DNA of 64,000 nt from Apostichopus japonicus (GCF_037975245.1 NC_092569.1:34508668-34572667), one strand, 5' to 3'. Positions 15,601 through 31,300 are shown, numbered from the stretch's first letter. A program made the numbers and translations. The notes: a model not told the origin generated them from the letters alone.

Positions 15601-18600
15601 CTTTCTTTCTACTGTCTTTTTCTGATCAAAACCAGAGTCCGAATAAAGCTGCTACAGAGTCCAAGCCAAGTCTAAGTCCATGTTACTCTGGAGTCAGAAT
15701 CAAGTCTTGAGTCCAGAGTAAAAGTGGATTTGAGTGACCCAGCTCTGACTTATTGCTTTAACCACAATCAACCATAGTTTTACATTTCTCTTATGCTGTT
15801 GTCCATCCACCATTGTTGTCCATCCTGTTGTCCATGCACCGGGGTTGTCCATGCACCGGTGTTGCCCATCCTGTTGTCCATGCACCGGTGTTGCCCATCC
15901 TGTTGTCCATGCACCGGTGTTGCCCATCCTGTTGTCCATGCACCGGTGTTGCCCATCCTGTTGTCCATCGTTAGATAAAAACTTTCTTTGTTATGTATTT
16001 CTTCACTTCATATTTTTCACCACCTCCTGTAACCATTATGTTGCTGTTTTGTATATTTCCTGTATTGGTCTATAAATTTCTCAGTTGGTACAATAATTCT
16101 AAAACTGTCAACCATATCTAGGTTTATGTTCCTACATATATTTATGTGATAATTGCCTTTCCTTCTGTGTTTTGTGACTTGCACACATTTTAAACTTCTG
16201 TCATTTTACCTCTTGAGAATGAATCTGGACTGGATGTTTCTGACTGCCTAATGTTAGTGCAATGTTTAACAGAGACAAACATCTGACTGATAGATTGTAA
16301 ATAAATAAACAGATTTCTATTGCTGACAGGCTTATCATGTTCGTGTTTGTATAAATGCAAATACCTCTCTCAATGATGTGAACCTATGTTATATTTAATC
16401 CAGCAGCCTTGTTGTGTAATGGTATGAGAATTAAATTGTGATACTGTAATTGTAAGAACAAAGTTCAAAATTCTGTCATTCAAATTTGAGATGGAAACTT
16501 AAGTTAAGCAAACACCAGATTTGATATAAGCAGCCAGCCCTATATTGGCTGTGTTGGATATGTTGGCTAAGGTAATTATTACTGTCAGCATTTTCCTAAA
16601 CATTAATGTTCAAATGTTTAGTACCTCCCTGGCTTGAAAGTACAAATGAAGTTCCTATATCCATGGTTTCTATTGTACAACTAAGATTTTGGCATATAGT
16701 GAAAAGCAAGATATTTTGTTAAGATAATTTCTGATGGTTACTTTTCTGCTTATCTTGGTGTCTGTTTCTCAAGGGCGCCCAGATTTTTGATGAAGGAAGC
16801 CTACCAGTGTCGTCCTGGAAGCCACTATGCCTATCATCAGCGGAGGTTACAGGCTCAACACAAACCAGAGGCATATCAAGAACCTCGTTCATTTACCCTG
16901 TTACCTCTCAGACCCAAAACATGTATGCCTCGTTTGAGAGGTCCTTCCAGCCCTAGTGAGGTATGGAAGTGTATATTGTGTGTTGGAGTTTAAATTTTAA
17001 ATTCATTTATAACCTTGAGGTTTCTGAAATTCAATCTAGGTTTTAAAAATGTCAGAACAGTCTTTGTAGGAATTAAAGAATGCATCTATTGAACAGATGC
17101 AGGGCAGTAGGTTGAATTCAGGAAACTTATTAAAGCAAACGCCCCATTCAGATTCATTTTACAATATCTGTACAGAAATCTTTTAATTGAGAGAGAAAGA
17201 GTTGGGCTGAGTTGGGACCCTCTGATATATGCTATAACCATGAAAACATTCCGAAAATATTTTATTACACAATACAAAATTCTATTACTTATAATCTTTT
17301 GGTTTGGGGGAGGGGTAGGGGCATATGATGTACTGGATGTGTTTATCTAAGGCTTTGCTTCTGTTCCTCCTTAGATTACTTCCAAACAAGCCAACCAGTC
17401 CCCACGATCATCTATCAACAAACCACAAATACAGACTGGAGGTAGAAGGAGCCTTCCTTTCATACCCCTAGGAAGTGCTTCAACTGCTTTGGTGCCCAAA
17501 TCACCAGCACCCCCCACAGCAGACCCACCCAGAAAAGCCTTGAATTCTCTCGCCAATAGTGAAGATGTAAACCCCTCACCTAAGCACGGGAACACCCAAA
17601 CTCTGGGTCCAGTGGTAGGTAGGAAGTTGGTTATGAACGCCCCCGAAAAGTTAAAGCCTCCTCTCAGTGTCAGAGATGTCCAGAATAGTGGAAGCAGTGA
17701 GGTGGGAAATGCAGAAAAAGAATTGAGGTATGTTAGAAATCTCATTTAAATTTGGATACTTTGTTGGTAATATACTCAGGGGCTGCACAATTTTAACCCC
17801 CCACCATCCCCGGTCACTGGTAACTTGTGACACCCTAACACCCGGATGTGGACAATTTAATAGGTCAAACCTGGGGCCCTACCCTGCGACACATCAGCAC
17901 AGTCCATAGGGGACAGCCTATAGGGTGCAGCCCATATCTTGCACATTGGAGTATATTTACAAGTTTGCCGTTTAAGTTATATCCATTTATCCACATTGGT
18001 GAAGAGATACACATGAGAATCAAGTACCTTGCCCAAGGACAGGACTTACGATATGGCCACGACTGGAACCAGCAATCCTGGTATCGCAAGTCCATTCCAT
18101 TGACAGCTGGACAATAACGCTGTCTATCTCTTCTAAGTAGATGGCTAATGTGATGAATCCTTACGTGGTCAAAGGTTGCAATGTATATTAACAATATAAA
18201 AGACCTGTATTGCACATAACAGGCATTTTCATCAGAATATATTTAGTTTACATAAGACACCATTGTCTTCTTAGAGAAAAACATTAAATGTTTGATAAGT
18301 TATCACTCACCATTGACAATACCAGACTCAAAAGTAAGTACTCTAAGCAACAGATTAGCTCTAATCCTGACTAACAAAGACACCGTCACTCAATTTTGAA
18401 ACAACAATAATTGTTCATAGCTCAATATTTGCTATTCTGAGTCATTGTGAAAGAGTCAAGGTGATGTTTGCGTTCAGTACATGTCACGCTGTTTGAAGAA
18501 ATGATTGATTGATTTGTTGTTTAATCGATCAATAAATATCAGCAGCATCTTTGACTGTCTGTGATACAGACGAGACAAATCAAACACATCTTATTCATCA

Positions 18601-21600
18601 GTTTTTAAAAGGATTGTTCGGATTCTGTGATTGCAAAGAAATCTATCAACTCTCGGCACGATTTGATTTCATGAAGGCAAGAGATTACATTTTCTGTAGA
18701 TCTGGATAACGTCAAACCAAGAGCTGGCTCTCATTGTAAAGAAAGACACCAAAGGTCGTTTGATGTAACTAAGCAGTAATCAAATTTTGGAGACATTAGT
18801 TATAAAACTATTGTACTAGTGATGTATTGAACAAGTATGCAAAAGTGATGCAAGGAAACAATTTGAAAAAAACTACTCCTTTGTACCTCTAAGGCCTGTA
18901 TTAATCAATTCTGATCTCTGTCCTGGTAACCTTTTCAATTCGAGTTCATGTTCTTTGGTATCAATTATGTCTTCTATTTCTTACATTACATTACTGACAT
19001 TTTAGTTCACTACCCACTGAATCTAAATAAGTAGGGCATTGGACAGATGGTACCAATGCTAATGAGTATCTTCCCTGAACACTTCCTATCCCTACCCCTA
19101 TCCCTTACCCCCACAGTAATATTTGATCAGCTGGTCATCACATTAATTAATATCAAAGTGATAATAACAACTGCAACCCTTTAGGGTTCTTCATCAATTC
19201 ATCTTGTTCATTCTCTGGGCTGATGGGTTAAACTTTGTGGGAGTAGTGTCTTGAAATGTAGAAAATTTCTTTGAGTTGTAACAAAGGTGAATTGACATCA
19301 ATGGAACTAGCAAGATAATGTTATGTGTTCATAAAGATTTTTTTGGAGTCTTCCTTTTTTTTGTGTCTTTTTCCTTTGTTTTCTGTTTTTTTGTTGAGAA
19401 AAAATACTCCCAGTTTATCTAACGGTTCTTCCATCCATCTTTCAGAAATGCAGATGAAAATAAATCTGATAAGAAGAGACCATCTTCTGCTGCAGAGAGC
19501 ACGACCTCGCAGGAGAGTGAATTTCTCGGTGGACGGAGGATGGAGAGCCTCTTAGACGGATTGTACCATGAGAAGAAAGCAGGGGGCTTCTTTATGAAAT
19601 ATCTAGAAAAAATTGGAAATGAGGTAACTTTTGAGTACCAATTACTCCTCAATATAATGTTGCCGTTGATTGAAATATGATGTTCCCTCTCTACTTGTTG
19701 AGAGTGTTGATTTAATTCCCTGCATTGTTATTTTCTCAATACTTTTGATTTTGTGTCCATGGTGAAATTTGAAATGTTGTTTCATACTTTGATCATCTCT
19801 CCTTTTGTTGTAATGATATATCAGTAATATACTATTTTCAGAACTAATTTTATTCTCGTGAAACTGACACAGATATCATAAATATTGTAACGTTCAAAAT
19901 ATTTCTTGCTTTCTATGGTACTACACTCAAGAATATTTTTTTTTGGCTTTCGTGTGAAAAGTTTTGAAAGCAGCATGATGTATAGTTTAACATTGATATT
20001 TTTTTCTATATGTCTAGCATCTGGGCGAAAATGTCATATTGTGGTGGCTAAAACTTGAAATATGAATGACTTGTTAATTAACTATAGCTTCAAAGTGCTT
20101 TTCTTTTCATTGGTCTCCAGGTTTATATTAATTGTCTCAGCTGTTGGCACGAGTTACAAGAGTATCACACATTATTCTATACTGATGCATTCAGTACGTA
20201 TGCTCTAGCAAGGAAAGCCCAGGTAAGGGAATGATGAATTTAATAAAAAAATATTTACTTAGTGAGTTAATTATTACAAAGTAAAACAAGACCAACTTTA
20301 GCAGAATTGCCATGATATGACACCACTCACTCTGCTGTTCCCTGATTTATTCATAAACTATCACTAAGTCTGAATAATTTGTATCTTCTCCATATAAAAC
20401 GCTGGCAGGTACTTTTACGACGCTTGAGCGACCACGAATATGGGAGAAGCCCGCAAGGGCTTATGGATTACAAATTACACGTGGGGTGGCTTCCAATAAA
20501 ATATTTAAACTCAAATTTGGAAACTTTTTAAGTTAGAAAGTCTTATCAGATGGGTAAACCCTAGATTGCTCTTGGATGATAAGCCTACCTTACAATGAAA
20601 TGGCCCGGTATCAAACCCCCAATCACCGGATTGCTAAGCCTAATTTTATCAAATGCCACCGCCTTTATCCACTTAAATACAGCACCGGTCAAACTTTTCA
20701 GAGAATTTCCCACAATTTAATTCAGCAATCAATTTTAACGACCACAATATCACTTCAAGAAAGTAACCTCTGACATATTATCTGATGGAACTAAGGGGAT
20801 TTTTTGGCAACTCATGGGCGCTGATCAGACCCTTGTATCTTTTATATTCACCCATGGCTACAGCCCATAATATGAATTGACCCTGATAACATTGGACAAA
20901 TTGAAAGATAAACTTTATCTGCCAAAGACTTGTTTATTTGGATATGCATATTCATAAAGTGATACACTTTTTTTAATGATGATTGGTCTGTATACCTCCC
21001 ATGTGGAACTGCACCAAGAACAAACTAGAAAGATGTCACATGGTTATATTTTATACACTGTTCTTTCTGGGAAAGCCATGCATCTATTTGAAAGACAAAT
21101 TCAAAAGAACAGGAAAACCGCTTCAAAGGACAGCAAGCATAGTGACTTAAGTCAGCCATCTAATAAAAAGTGAGTAGTTTGCCTCCATACAAAATATATA
21201 TAAAAAATGACATAATAAACCTTACCAACTGAAGGTTGCTGTGCTAATTAAAGTCTGACAAAAAGTTATTTCTAATGACAACATATTTCATTCCTTTTGA
21301 CTCATTTTTGTAGCTATTTCTCTGTGTTCTTCTGATCTTAACTCTGAGTCTTTTGTCTTCAATGTTACTCATTCTGCAGGAAATTCACTCCAAGTTTATA
21401 GTAGAAGGTTGTTTCTATTCCATCAACTGTCCTCAAAGCATCAAATCTCAGGTTTACAGAGAAGCAATACCACCCTTTGAAGAGCTGTTTGATGGGGCAG
21501 AAGAACATATCTTTCAGGTGTTAGTTACGCCCTGGTCGACAATGAAAGAACTAGATAAAGGGCTTTATGATAAGGTAAAGAATTTGTTTTATTCGTTGGA

Positions 21601-24600
21601 TGGTTAGTTCGTTTAGTTGGATGGTTAGTTGGTTTGTTCGTTTGTTTGTAAGTAATTTGGTGCATTCGTTCTAAGGTCAAGGAACGGAGAGGGGGAAAGC
21701 TCTTCGCTGAGAGAAAAGATGCAGATGATAGCTAAGTGAGACCTTACCTTGATAAGTGGGAGAGTCAGAGAGTGTGACGCAAAGATTATGATAAACTAAT
21801 ACTATTTCTAATAAGGAAGACGTACACAGTAAGCATGAACAAAGAAATTGTGAAGGGAAAGCACAAGATTTAAATGATCATGCAATGGTTAAATCAGTGG
21901 TATTGAAGAAGAAATTAACTCTACTATCTGGGAAAGTGTGGGTTAATGAACCATCATATCAAATAATACCAAAATAAATTTAAAAATCTACTTTAGTAGC
22001 AAAAATTAATTTCATTAAAATGTTGAATCAGTCATAGCATTTGTTTCTATCAATTAATTTGTAGCTGTTTTCTATTACCTTCAATGAGTACCTCAATACC
22101 CTTCTACCCCCCCACTTCTCCCCTTCACCTATCACCTCTCCTTATACTTGCTATTACTTTTCTTTTTGGTTTCAAATTGTACTCATATTTTTGTGTGACG
22201 CAGATTCAACTAACAGAGGAAGAGAGACAGTTAGAGGGTGTGACGTCTCGTCATCTCCAAAAGTTACAGAGACGTCTAAACAGAGAGGTAGGCGTGGTCT
22301 ATGAATATTCATTTTTATGCAAAAACACTGAAGTATACTCTACACAAATACTTAGGAGTACTGTTTTCCATAGTATAATATGTGTCAATTTAATAATAAT
22401 ACTCATAAAATGTATGTAAATTTAGCTACTGGATATTATAAAACTTAAATTTGACAAATGTAATATATTAAGTGACCCTTATTGTAATATTACAATGTGA
22501 ATATGCATCATGCAAATTATGTCTTTGATTATTCAATTTATAAGTAAGAGCACATGCTTATCTCATGCTCTTCACACAGCACTATAGCCTATAACATGGA
22601 AGTCCTAATTCTTTCTGTTCTTATGTTTTGAGCTTGTGTTAATAAAGTGAAATCCATTTGTAAAATCTGTTTGTCATTATACTTACTGTACTTCTTTCCA
22701 GACCTTAATATCTTGTGTAAACTGGGTTAGAATCCTTATCCAGTTTCAAGTTCAGAATATTTTGGTCTCATATCTTATGTTTGTTTTTTCTCTCGTCTCT
22801 TTTCAGAGGATGTTCACACCAGACTTCCAGGTCGATTCAGAGGATGAGGAAGCAAAACGAGAAGCGTATTACACTGCTCTCGCAGATAAAATTCCTCCAG
22901 AGTACAGTGATTTTGATTTTAACAAGCTCATCCACAATCGATTAGAATTGGAAAATTTCAGGAACTTCCTTGGTAAGATATTTGATGAATATGGTCATAA
23001 TCTCTAACAACTTTCGTAATTTATGGTGGATCATGGTTTTCTCAAACAATACTATTACTTCAGAATGAAACTATAAATCTAAATATTTGCTGTCATCTAG
23101 AATGAATAATACCCTTCTTTGCTTAAAATAACTATTGACAAACTTATATAAGTTGCTATCACAAAGTAACAGCAAAATAGAAAAGATATTTAGTCACAGA
23201 GTTGTTAACAATTCATAATCATGGACGTTAAATATGAATGTAAGAGACTGACTTCGGTCAGCTTGCGGGTTTGATAAGCCAATGAGGCTTCTTCACGAGT
23301 TCCTGCTTGCAGGAGGATCTAAAATACATACATACATACACCCATACATTTCCACAGTGAAAGGATAAATACTGTTGGCTTTAACATACAATTTCACAAT
23401 GTAAAAAAAAAACATGGAAAAAATGTTTGATCACAGTTCACAAAATATATTAAATCATAGATAAAACAAATTAAAGAGACTCTTTTTGTCTTAACACCAA
23501 AGTAGCATATGAGTTTACTTCCTTATTGAACAGATATCTAGTTACAGGCATCTTCAATAAGACATTTATTTTGCTAAAGTTGAGGAGGGCACTGTGGTTT
23601 GTAAAGGAAAATTGGATTGTATTCAAAGAGGACTATTAAACTTACTCTTCCCCACAGCTAACTTCAACTTAGGCCCAGTGGTTTTAAGTGTTAAAGCGGG
23701 TGGAATTTCAAGCTATGAAACCCACAAAAATGCCATCTAGGGGTCAAGAATTGGAGTCTGGATTGTTTCAAAGTAACAAATGTTTTATTTTCCAAGGATA
23801 ATCAATGGTGTTAAATCATCTGATATATTCTTCCAAATTGTAAAAACCAAACAAATCCTTTTATTTCCAAACTGTCCATCCTGATGTAATGTATAGACCT
23901 TTTGTTTTGCGTTCCACATTTCCATGTGACTGTTGAATACCCTGCACAAACGGCCTTCCATGTTATCGGACTGCAGTTGTCATTGCTTTCGTTTTGTTGT
24001 CTATTCAATCATGTAGTGTCATTATTTTATGAATGAATATGAAAGATATCTATGAATATGCGTTTTATTAATGAACATTTCTATTTTGCCAGATGACAAT
24101 TATGCCCTGATGGACCTACTCTGTTGGCTGGACATCGAGTCTTTCCGCCGGACTCCTCACCTAGAATCTGTTAAGAGAGATGGGAAGGCCAAGGACATCA
24201 AGACAAAGTACCTGAATAAAAAGTACTATTTTGGATCGAAATCTCCAGCAACAAGAAAACAACAAAATGAGGTAAAAATTGCATTTTTGTTTGCATCCCA
24301 ATATTTGCCTGCACGTATTGTCCCCCCCCCCTTTCCTGTTTTTTCTTTGCAATGAGAATCATATTTTCTGGAAAGTTGTTTATTTGCAAAAAGTCAATTA
24401 TTCCAAATAGTTCCCCTTTGATAAGAAAGGTTTCAGCATAATTTTCTATTTTTAAATTGTTTGTGAACAGTTTTACTTGAATTTCAGATATTCAGATATA
24501 TATATTCAGATATTTAAAAAAATATTGTAAATCAAAATTAGAATGAGGAAAAATATTGCTGTGGCTGAACAATGGTTTAACAAATGATGTAAAGTACAGA

Positions 24601-27600
24601 ACTTCCCTGTAGTGTCGGTCCCCAGGAACAAACCTAACCACTTCAAAGTACCTCAATTAACAGACAAACACAAAGAGAACTGTATCACGTAAATTATATT
24701 CTTCGTCTGCTTTGGAAGGTAGCATGCTTGGCTTTTATATTAAATGAATAAACATTATATGCTAATTAATACAATTAACATATAAATAGCAAAAAATCCT
24801 TATCAATGGAAACTACGTTCTGAACATTTCCCACATTTTTCCCAATTAAATGTCTGCAATTTGATTTATTTCCCCCCCCCCCCAAACTTGAGTCATTTGT
24901 TCAAAATGTGTGATTTTTTCCCTCGGGAACATTATCATGCAGATGTCATTGGGACGTACATCAGCAATCAATTTAGAAATGAGCTTTCATATCTTTTCTT
25001 GTAGGCTATGATGGCAGGAGGAGGGTGGGGTAAGTTACTCCTGGAGAGAACTCCGACCCCAATCTTACTAGAGGTACAGAAACATGTCAGAGAAAGACTA
25101 GAAAGAAAATGGCTGCCAATCTTCATCTGTACGGAAGGATTTCAGAGCCGACAGAGTCCAAACATGAAGCTGAGTGATTTAATGGATGATCTACTCTTTA
25201 ATCGAAGGAAGAGATCACAAGCTATTTACAAGGTCAGTTTATAAATAAATCTCTCAAACTTAAGTCACAGCTAGACAGCTATTTGTAGGTCAGTTCATCG
25301 ATAATTTTATCAAAATCAAGTCACAGAAGGTTAAATATCTTGTGATATAAATACTGTGATTTTTTTGTAGCCAAACTTGGGGAAGTATTTAATTTTTTTT
25401 TTATAAATATCTCTGTTTTCTTAGAAGGATATTTAATTTAAAAGTATTTCAAATAAGTAGTAGAACCGTGATAGTTTGTTAAAGGGGAAGGCTGCAAGAG
25501 GGAATTTCGAAAAACCTGCCAGCTTCTGAAAGGTTGGAGATGGAGAGATGTCACTGTGAAATTAAAGAATGCTTGTCATGAAGGAAGTGATCGTTATAAT
25601 TAAAGTAAACAATAAATGTCTGTAAATTTATTAAGAATCAGAATTTTAAATTGCACTTGTCTGATCAAAGCAGTATTTTGCTTCTTATGGTAGCATTCAG
25701 GTACCTAATGTATTTCTCTGCTATTTTTGCGATGAAGTGTAATGAATATGTTGACACATTGTATGTTACATGACAGAATTTAATATGCGAGAAACATTGA
25801 ATAAATAAAATTGTGAAAAGTTCAAAGAAACACAGCATTCTTATCATTAAATTGCAAGAACTCCACCACCCAGAATCTGATATGCCAATTAGGCTCGGTT
25901 TAAGATTTGCTACATACTCTTGAAAGATTCCGGAGGTTTTGAAACTTTAAAACATCCATTTATGAAAATATTAGCTTAACTAACAATGTATTGTTTACTG
26001 AATTTTGTCTCGCAATGTTATGTTTGTTGCAAACAGAAGCAGTGGCTTAAAATTCACTGAGTATGACAGTTTTTGGCTTTGAATGATCCTCCGTACCATC
26101 AAACGCATAGATGATAGTTCTACAAATCTGGAACAAAACTAATTTGAGAGAATAAATTTGGAAGTCCCTGTCTTGTATCTAAGTGCAAGATGCTACACTT
26201 ATATAAAATATGCAACACCATCTTAACCTTAATACATCGGTGGAATGGTCTTAGCTGCTCTTTTGCACAGTTGTAAGAGATTCGCTAGTTGTTCCCCCCA
26301 GGCTGAGACGATACTGTAGTTCTCCAAAGTTTAATAGAGTTAAATCTTGAGTGCACAAAAATATCTTCAAATCTTTCTGCTGTTGAGTGTAACATGTTAG
26401 ACCAGAATATGCTACACAATATCTCTTACCTCTCTCTAATGTGAGTGAAGATGAGTTTAATTCCTCTTTCACACAGCGGCTGGGTGTTGTTATACCCAGG
26501 GTCAGAAGATACTTAATAGAACTAGTCTTTTACCCCTAATGTGTGAGTGAAGATGAGTTTAATTTTGCTTTCACACAGTGGCTAGGTGTTGTTATACCCA
26601 AGGTCAGAAGATACTTAATAGAACTAATCTCTTACCCCTAATGTGTCAGTGAAGATGTGTTTATTTCCTCTTTCTCGCAGATATTAGAGAGTCGATGGGT
26701 ATCTTCATCCAAAGAGATCATATCCTTCAGGCAAGCCTTACAGAATCCTTTCACTTGCCAACAATTTCGAAAGTTTGTTTCCGTCAAGGGTGAGAACCTA
26801 GAAAACAACGTTCTTTTCTGGTTGGAGGTTCAGAAATTTAAGGTTTGTACACCTGTGTTCTCCTGTTAAAGTGGTATTATGATAAAGAGACAAAAAGCAA
26901 TAATAGTTTGCTCCAACCTTCCTTATGAATCCCATCTGTTGTTTTCCGTATCCTTAAGTAATTCAAGCCAGTATTAAAATAAACTACTGCCCTCTCTTTC
27001 TTTCTTAGTTTCCTTGCCCCTATAAATAAATGACAGTTAAATGGCCCGAAGATCGTTTCTATAGCAGGAACTTCTTTAGATGCTAACTGTTGGATCTGCA
27101 CACGGCTTTCCACCTGCCATTTCTCATTAAGTTACTCATTATTAAAATGGTATAAGAATAATCTAATAAACCTTTATTATGAGAAATTTCAATTAAATAA
27201 GATTTTGCCAAATGGGGAGGGAAACCCTTCCCAACGAACCCTTTCTTCCAGCTAGGGCCCAAGTTTGACATTTGGGCCATCAGTAGACCTCCCTGCTTGC
27301 TGTATCTGACAGAGACCTGGCCTACAATATACCATCCTCATAATGTGTATACCTGAATGGCTTTTTTGTTTATTTTCACATTGTCATAATTTTAGGTGGC
27401 ATATTTGTCCAATTGCTGATTTAATTATCATTAATAATTATATATTATTTTAAGTCATTGTTGTATTTAACTTCAGTTTATATTCTTGAGATATTTTCTT
27501 AGTGTTTTTGAATCAGTTTTATGCGCTCTTGTGTTTTTTGCTCTTTCACTGCTTTATGTCAGATGCATATCTCAACAGGGCCCTGGAAAAGATTAACTAC

Positions 27601-28318
27601 CCAAAATCAAGTAACAGTAGCTTGAATGAAGTATAAAATTTGCTCATTAATTCCTCGTTTTCAGGAAATGTACCATAGTCACACAGAGGAGTCTCTGATC
27701 CACCAGAAGATCACAGCTATCATCCGATGTTTCATTGATTCAGAGATCCAGCCCTCTCTACATATCGACATCACCCCAGAACAAGCTGATAAAATACTTG
27801 ATAAGCGACCTAAGGAGATGGGGCCTTACGTCTTTAGAGATTCTCAAGTAAGTCGCCTCCTCCTCCTGCCCCTCCCCTACCCCCCCACACCCCCTCTATA
27901 TATTCATCATGACCAGTCTTAAGTAAGCCCACTAGTCAATACCTCCAGTAGATTCAGATCCCTGTCTTGTTGTTTATAGTCGTTATATTGATGGTATTCA
28001 GATATTCTTTTCAAGGAAGCACGATATAATGTAAATGGTGTTTGTGTTCCCTCCCCTCAAATGGATATTGTCTCCACCAACCTATCAGAAATACTAAGTT
28101 CTACGGTGATAGGGCGTTCCATGTTTGCGCGCCAAGTCTGTGGAATACCTTACCACAGTCTCTTCTTGCACGTAATCATTTTCAAACTTTCAATTTTCAT
28201 CTCAAAACCTTTCTCTTTGCTAAGTACTTTTATTAGTAATAGTTTTTCTGCATTCTTTGTAAAGCACTTTGAGATACACCTTACTCAAAGAGCTATATAA
28301 ATGTTGATTATTATTTTA

Positions 28319-28350
<32 letters not shown>

Positions 28351-31300
28351 GATTATTCTTTCTTTCAGTTGACTGTGTTCAGAGTCTTGTTCTCTCACTG
28401 GAATGAATTCCTGAAATACAGAAATACAATTGCTGAAGATAAAGTTTTAGAGGATTTGGAGAGGAAGAAGAGGAGGCAGAAGAAGAAAGAGGCTGAACAG
28501 AGGAGACTTGATGAAGAAAAGGTATTAATTAAAATTTATTCATTTTTATTATTAATTAAAGAAAGGAAATGTGACATAATGGTCACTCCACAATGTCAAG
28601 AAAGGAATATTTTAGTCAATTGATTCCTTCAACGACAATAAAAACGAGAGATGAATCTATTAATGGCAGTCTTTACCCTGGCCCAGCTCTGTTGGCTACT
28701 GAGCTGATGGATAATGTTGGTCCTATTTGTCTATATTTCAGGCATATTAACCTGCATACCCCAGTATGTCCACCATCTGTGCCTTAACTCTGTTAGTTCC
28801 TTACATTATGACTATTATAACATGATAAAGTAATTTGTTTCTATTTTCAGGAGCTGAAAGCATCTGTCAGGATGGAGGATGATCGTATGAGCATCAGCTC
28901 CAGGAGGATGTCCCGAATATCAGGTTTATTTGTAGATTTCTTAGAAGAAGAGGAAGACGAAGAAAAGGTCCAGTGGAAATATTCGGAATACGTTAACGGC
29001 TTGGAAAGAGAACAGCAGCTGCTGAATGGAGATGACAGAGCCTCCAGTATCATGTCATGTGAGTACTACTATCGGCCATCAGCTGTTATTGATTCCACAT
29101 GAACAAAATTGCTGGAATGTTTCCTTGTCAATAATTAAATCATTTATCTGGATAGAAAACTTAATATTTGCAGCAAATAGTTGCATTCTGATGAATTCTA
29201 GCTAACTCGCTAACTAACTAACAGTGTTGAATGTTTTTATCTTTTTCTCTCTTATCCTTCCTGATTTTTCTGTATGTTTGTTTCTTGTTTATGAATGCAT
29301 GGTGTAGATGATGATTTGAGATTTGTTTCAATAACATACTGGTTAGATGATGATTTGAGATTTGTATCAATGACAGACTGGTTAGATGATGATTTGAGAT
29401 TTGTATCAATGACAGACTGGTTAGATGATGATTTGAGATTTGTTTCAATGACAGGCTGGTTAGATGATGATTTAGATTTGTTTCAATGACAGACTGGTTA
29501 GATGATGATTTAGATTTGTTTCAATGACAGACTGTTTAGATGATGATTTGAGATTTGTATCAATGACAGACTGGTTAGATGATGATTTGAGATTTGTATC
29601 AATGACAGACTGGTTAGATGATGATTTGAGATTTGTTTCAATGACAGACTGGTTAGATGATGATTTAGATTTGTTTCAATGACAGACTGGTTAGATGATG
29701 ATTTAGATTTGTTTCAATGACAGACTGGTTAGATGATGATTTGAGATTTGTTTCAATGACAGACTGGTTAGATGATGATTTGAGATTTGTTTCAATGACA
29801 GACTGGTTAGATGATGACTTGAGATTTGTTTCAATGACAGACTGGTTAGATGATGATTTAGATTTGTTTCAATGACAGACTGGTTAGATGATAATTTGAG
29901 ATTTGTATCAATGACAGACTGGTTAGATGATGATTTGAGATTTGTATCAATGACAGACTGGTTAGATGATGATTTGAGATTTGTTTCAATGACAGACTGG
30001 TTAGATGATGATTTAGATTTGTTTCAATGACAGACTGGTTAGATGATGATTTAGATTTGTTTCAATGACAGACTGGTTAGATGATGATTTAGATTTGTTT
30101 CAATGACAGACTGGTTAGATGATAATTTGAGATTTGTATCAATGACAGACTGGTTAGATGATGATTTGAGATTTGTATCAATGACAGACTGCTTAGATGA
30201 TGATTTGAGATTTGTTTCAATGACAGACTGGTTAGATGATGACTTAGATTTGTTTCAATGACAGACTGGTTAGATGATGATTTAGATTTGTTTCAATGAC
30301 AGACTGGTTAGATGATGATTTGAGATTTGTTTCAATGACAGACTGGTTAGATGATGATTTAGATTTGTTTCAATGACAGACTGGTTAGATGATGATTTGA
30401 GATTTGTTTCAATGACAGACTGGTTAGATGATGATTTGAGATTTGTTTCAATGACAGACTGGTTAGATGATGATTTAGATTTGTTTCAATGACAGGCTGG
30501 TAGATGATGATTTGAGATTTGTTTCAATGACAGACTGATTAGATTATGATTTGAGATTTGTTTCAATGACAGCATGTCTTATCTGTTTTAGCTATTACCA
30601 ATCTAATGGATGAGAAAGAAGAGGATTCAGTCATCGAAAAGGAACAGGGACAAGACAGGAAGGATGTAAATGGTGAGGATTAGAAACAGATTAAAACAAC
30701 TTAATCATGGATGGGAAGGAATAGGAAAAAATAAATGATACATAGACATCATGGGAAGGCGTGGGAAATATAAATTATACATAGACATAATGGGAAGGTG
30801 TGGGAAAGAATAAATTATACATAGACATCATGGTAGTTTGGAAAAGTGAAGGCAATCATATAAATGGAGTTAATAGCGTTCACAAAACTAAAATAAAAAC
30901 TGTAAGGATGTGAAAGTGTGGACAAAACTAGACACACTACATGGATATTGTAATGTGGATAAAACTGAGAAAAACCACATAGATGTAATAGCATGGACTA
31001 AACTAGACACAATACATGGATGTAATAGTGTGGACAAAACTAGACACACTAAACTGATGTAATAGTGTGGACTGAAGTGAGGCATATTGAATAAAATTGT
31101 TAAAATTAAAGAAGAATTAGAAACTTGATAATGTGTGGAAGGAGCTATGACAAGGCTGGGTGGGGTTACTGGGGTAGTAGTGTCAGCAAAATTACCAAAT
31201 GTAAAGTCTAGATATTTTGGATTAATGATTTCAGCCAGTGATAAGCTTAAGCTGCACATGTACGTATGAGGTCAGGGGCGTCGGGTGGCGACAACAGCTT

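Noticed and set aside
17780-18120. Possible SINE or other dispersed repeat in RGS22 intron 9
   Set aside because: CAAGTACCTTGCCCAAGGAC and AACCAGCAATCCTGGTATCG resemble parts of common marine SINE-like repeats, but no clear B box, tail or target duplication could be confirmed.
29218-29489. Open frames on both strands in the intron 20 minisatellite
   Set aside because: Repeat-driven frames broken by the 38/39-bp length change; no coding evidence.
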